A DNA stretch of 64,000 bases, from positions 1 through 64,000 of the forward strand of contig NZ_WLYI01000008.1 of assembly GCF_009707515.1 (NCBI RefSeq), read 5' to 3'. The notes beneath the pieces were generated by a model that had not been told where the DNA came from, made no database searches, and saw only the letters and a list, made by a program, of their open reading frames with translations. The translations under genes and the position numbers were made by a program. This document shows, piece by piece, positions 62,167 to 64,000 of this stretch. Within the stretch, counting starts at the first letter, position 1, and each line of letters begins with the position of its first letter. The stretch is from Pseudomonas karstica. Lineage in GTDB: Bacteria > Pseudomonadota > Gammaproteobacteria > Pseudomonadales > Pseudomonadaceae.

Positions 62167-64000
62167 ATGCCTGCGCCGGCCCACCCTCATCACCTTCAAA
62201 TGACCCTGGCCAACGGCCTGCGGGTTTCCTTGCGCCATGCGCCGCGTTTAAAGCGCTGCGCCGCTGTCTTGCGGATGGCCGCCGGCAGCCATGACGTGCC
62301 GATGGCCTGGCCGGGGCTGGCGCACTTCCTTGAGCACCTGTTGTTTCTCGGTACCGAGCGTTTTCCCACAGGCGAAGGGCTGATGGCCTATGTGCAGCGT
62401 CACGGAGGCCAGGTCAACGCCAGCACCCGCGAGCGCACCACCGACTTCTTCTTTGAACTGCCTGCTTCGACCTTTGGTGATGCGCTGGAGCGTCTTGCGG
62501 ACATGTTGGCTCATCCGCGCCTGACGCTGGAAGATCAGTTGCGTGAACGCGAAGTGTTGCACGCGGAGTTTGTCGCCTGGTCCCAGGATGCCACGGCGCA
62601 GCAACAGGTAGCGCTGCTGGAAGGTCTGGCAGCCGCTCATCCATTAAGGGCTTTTCACGCGGGTAACCGCGACAGCCTGCCGGTAGAGCGTGAGTCCTTT
62701 CAGCAAGCATTACGGGATTACTACGAACGTTTCTATCAGAGCGGGCAAATGACCTTGAACCTTGCCGGCCCGCAGCCCCTGGAAGAGCTGGAAGCACTGG
62801 CGCAGCGATTCAGTGAGAAGCTGACGTCAGGAGCTCTGTTCCCACAAGAGGCTCCACCGGCATTGATGACCGGACATGAACGGCGTTATCAACACACCGA
62901 CAAAGGCCACCTGCACCACGTCATCACCTGCGACGCACCCCGCGAGGCGCTGGACTTTCTCTGCACCTGGCTCAACGCTTCGGCACCCGGAGGGCTGCTC
63001 GCCGAATTGAAGACGCGACAACTCGCCACCGCACTGCAGGCGAGCGTGCTCTACCACTTTGATGGGCAGGCGGTGCTGGATATCGACTTTACCCTCGGCA
63101 CGCAATGCGAACCGACGACGCAAATCGAAGTACTTTTACACGACTGGCTGAGCTTTTTCGCACACGGCGACTGGACCTCACTGCAGGAAGAGTTCGCCCT
63201 GTTGATCGCTCGCCAACAACAGATTCAAGGTGCCCTGGCGTTGGCCAGACACGATAGCGAAGGTCTGGAGCCGCAACTGTCCGAACACAACGCCGCCGCC
63301 CTCAAAACCTGGCTGGGCTCACTGCACCTGGAGCCCGCCGGGCACACTTGGCAACTGCCGCCGAATAATCCATTCCTGCGCCCAGCCCCCAGGGAAGAAC
63401 GGGCCGGGCTGATTCGTGGCCAGACCAGCGCTCATCGCGGTTTGCGTACCTTTGCCCAGGATCGCTCACGCGGGCGAAAGGATCTGTCGGCATTGACCTT
63501 CAGTCCGGCCTTGCCGGACGACACCGGTGAAGGTGCCCTGTACCTGCGCTGGCGCATGGATTCAACGCCACGCACTGACCTTTTCCCACGCCTGGAAAGC
63601 AGGCTGCAGACACTGCGCGACGATGCTAGCCAAGCGGGTGTCAACCTGTTCTTTGAGACGGCGGGAAATGACTGGGTGCTGAAAATGAGCGGCCTGTACG
63701 ACCCCATACCTGCGGTGTTGGAACAACTATCGCGCAGCCTGACCCATCCAGATCAACACGCCTGGCAAGCAACGCTGCCAACTGCCGAGCCGCTGATCGC
63801 GATCCGCCAACTGCTCGCGTTATTACCGGCCTCTTGTGCCGACAGCCATCCTGCCACCGCATTACCCGCCGCAAGTCTTGCGGACCTGCAAGATACCTGG
63901 TCAACCGCACGCTGGGACGGGCTTGCAGCCGGCCTGCCCGCTGCCTGCGAGATGGCGATCAAAAGCCTGGCGGGGCGCTTACCGGGCCAGCCCACACACA
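62167..64000 (+). CDS. pqqF: PQQ biosynthesis protease PqqF (3' end beyond the window)
   Basis: M16-family zinc protease that trims the PqqA precursor during PQQ synthesis. The frame is open for 611 codons to the window edge, so the C-terminal part is missing here. The inverted zinc motif HFLEH (His53, Glu56, His57) is followed by EREVLHAEFVAW, which supplies the further Glu ligand. The start MPAPAHPHHLQMTLANGLRV is preceded by GGAAG at five bases. It follows davA by 50 bp, the same order as in P. putida to my knowledge. Confidence 0.9.
   Translation, partial: MPAPAHPHHLQMTLANGLRVSLRHAPRLKRCAAVLRMAAGSHDVPMAWPGLAHFLEHLLFLGTERFPTGEGLMAYVQRHGGQVNASTRERTTDFFFELPASTFGDALERLADMLAHPRLTLEDQLREREVLHAEFVAWSQDATAQQQVALLEGLAAAHPLRAFHAGNRDSLPVERESFQQALRDYYERFYQSGQMTLNLAGPQPLEELEALAQRFSEKLTSGALFPQEAPPALMTGHERRYQHTDKGHLHHVITCDAPREALDFLCTWLNASAPGGLLAELKTRQLATALQASVLYHFDGQAVLDIDFTLGTQCEPTTQIEVLLHDWLSFFAHGDWTSLQEEFALLIARQQQIQGALALARHDSEGLEPQLSEHNAAALKTWLGSLHLEPAGHTWQLPPNNPFLRPAPREERAGLIRGQTSAHRGLRTFAQDRSRGRKDLSALTFSPALPDDTGEGALYLRWRMDSTPRTDLFPRLESRLQTLRDDASQAGVNLFFETAGNDWVLKMSGLYDPIPAVLEQLSRSLTHPDQHAWQATLPTAEPLIAIRQLLALLPASCADSHPATALPAASLADLQDTWSTARWDGLAAGLPAACEMAIKSLAGRLPGQPTH

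Overview
The window is a stretch of Pseudomonas chromosome, most likely from the P. fluorescens group. The protein sequences are typical of Pseudomonas. The gene order (tyrS-anmK-erpA-argC ... vfr, trpGDC, estA, trpE-gph-rpe, the agt cluster, lptD-surA-pdxA-ksgA-apaGH, prkA-yeaH-spoVR, cca, folKB, plsY, tsaD, rpsU-dnaG-rpoD, davBA-pqqF) matches, from memory, the core synteny of P. putida KT2440 and P. aeruginosa PAO1. No phage, plasmid, insertion sequence, rRNA or CRISPR signal was seen.

Layout. 1-10.2 kb: tyrS, an M23 peptidase, anmK, erpA, argC, hemJ and several small housekeeping enzymes, ending with hinT and coq7. 10.2-20.3 kb: an OsmC-like gene, vfr, the trpGDC operon with a lipoate-ligase-like gene at its end, the autotransporter esterase estA, and rpe-gph-trpE. 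20.3-30 kb: an iron alcohol dehydrogenase, a 128-bp tandem repeat array, the AgtABCD-type ABC transporter and the AgtSR-type two-component system. 30-41.2 kb: a DUF3530 protein, djlA, murU-amgK, then lptD-surA-pdxA-rsmA-apaG-apaH-glpE. 41.4-46.4 kb: the stress cluster prkA-yeaH-spoVR. 46.4-55.3 kb: cca, folK/folB, plsY, tsaD, rpsU-dnaG-rpoD and a CAT-anticodon tRNA. 55.4-58.9 kb: an accessory segment next to the tRNA (glycosyltransferase, amidase, VOC protein, LysR regulator). 59-64 kb: an Lrp-type regulator, davB-davA and the start of pqqF, cut by the window edge.

How genes work together. AnmK, AmgK and MurU are three steps of MurNAc salvage in peptidoglycan recycling. DavB and DavA turn lysine into 5-aminovalerate, which the AgtABCD/AgtSR homologues are expected to import and sense. 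TrpG, TrpD, TrpC and TrpE cover tryptophan synthesis up to indole-glycerol phosphate. LptD and SurA serve outer-membrane assembly.

The most interesting non-gene signals are two near-identical 14-residue Trp-containing leader peptides, one before trpG and one forming the 3' end of gph just before trpE. Next come hairpins that bury the ribosome binding sites of cca and pqqF, a strong intrinsic terminator in the upstream region of vfr, and REP-type repeat structures. I did not find a clearly new multi-gene system; most of the window is conserved core genome.
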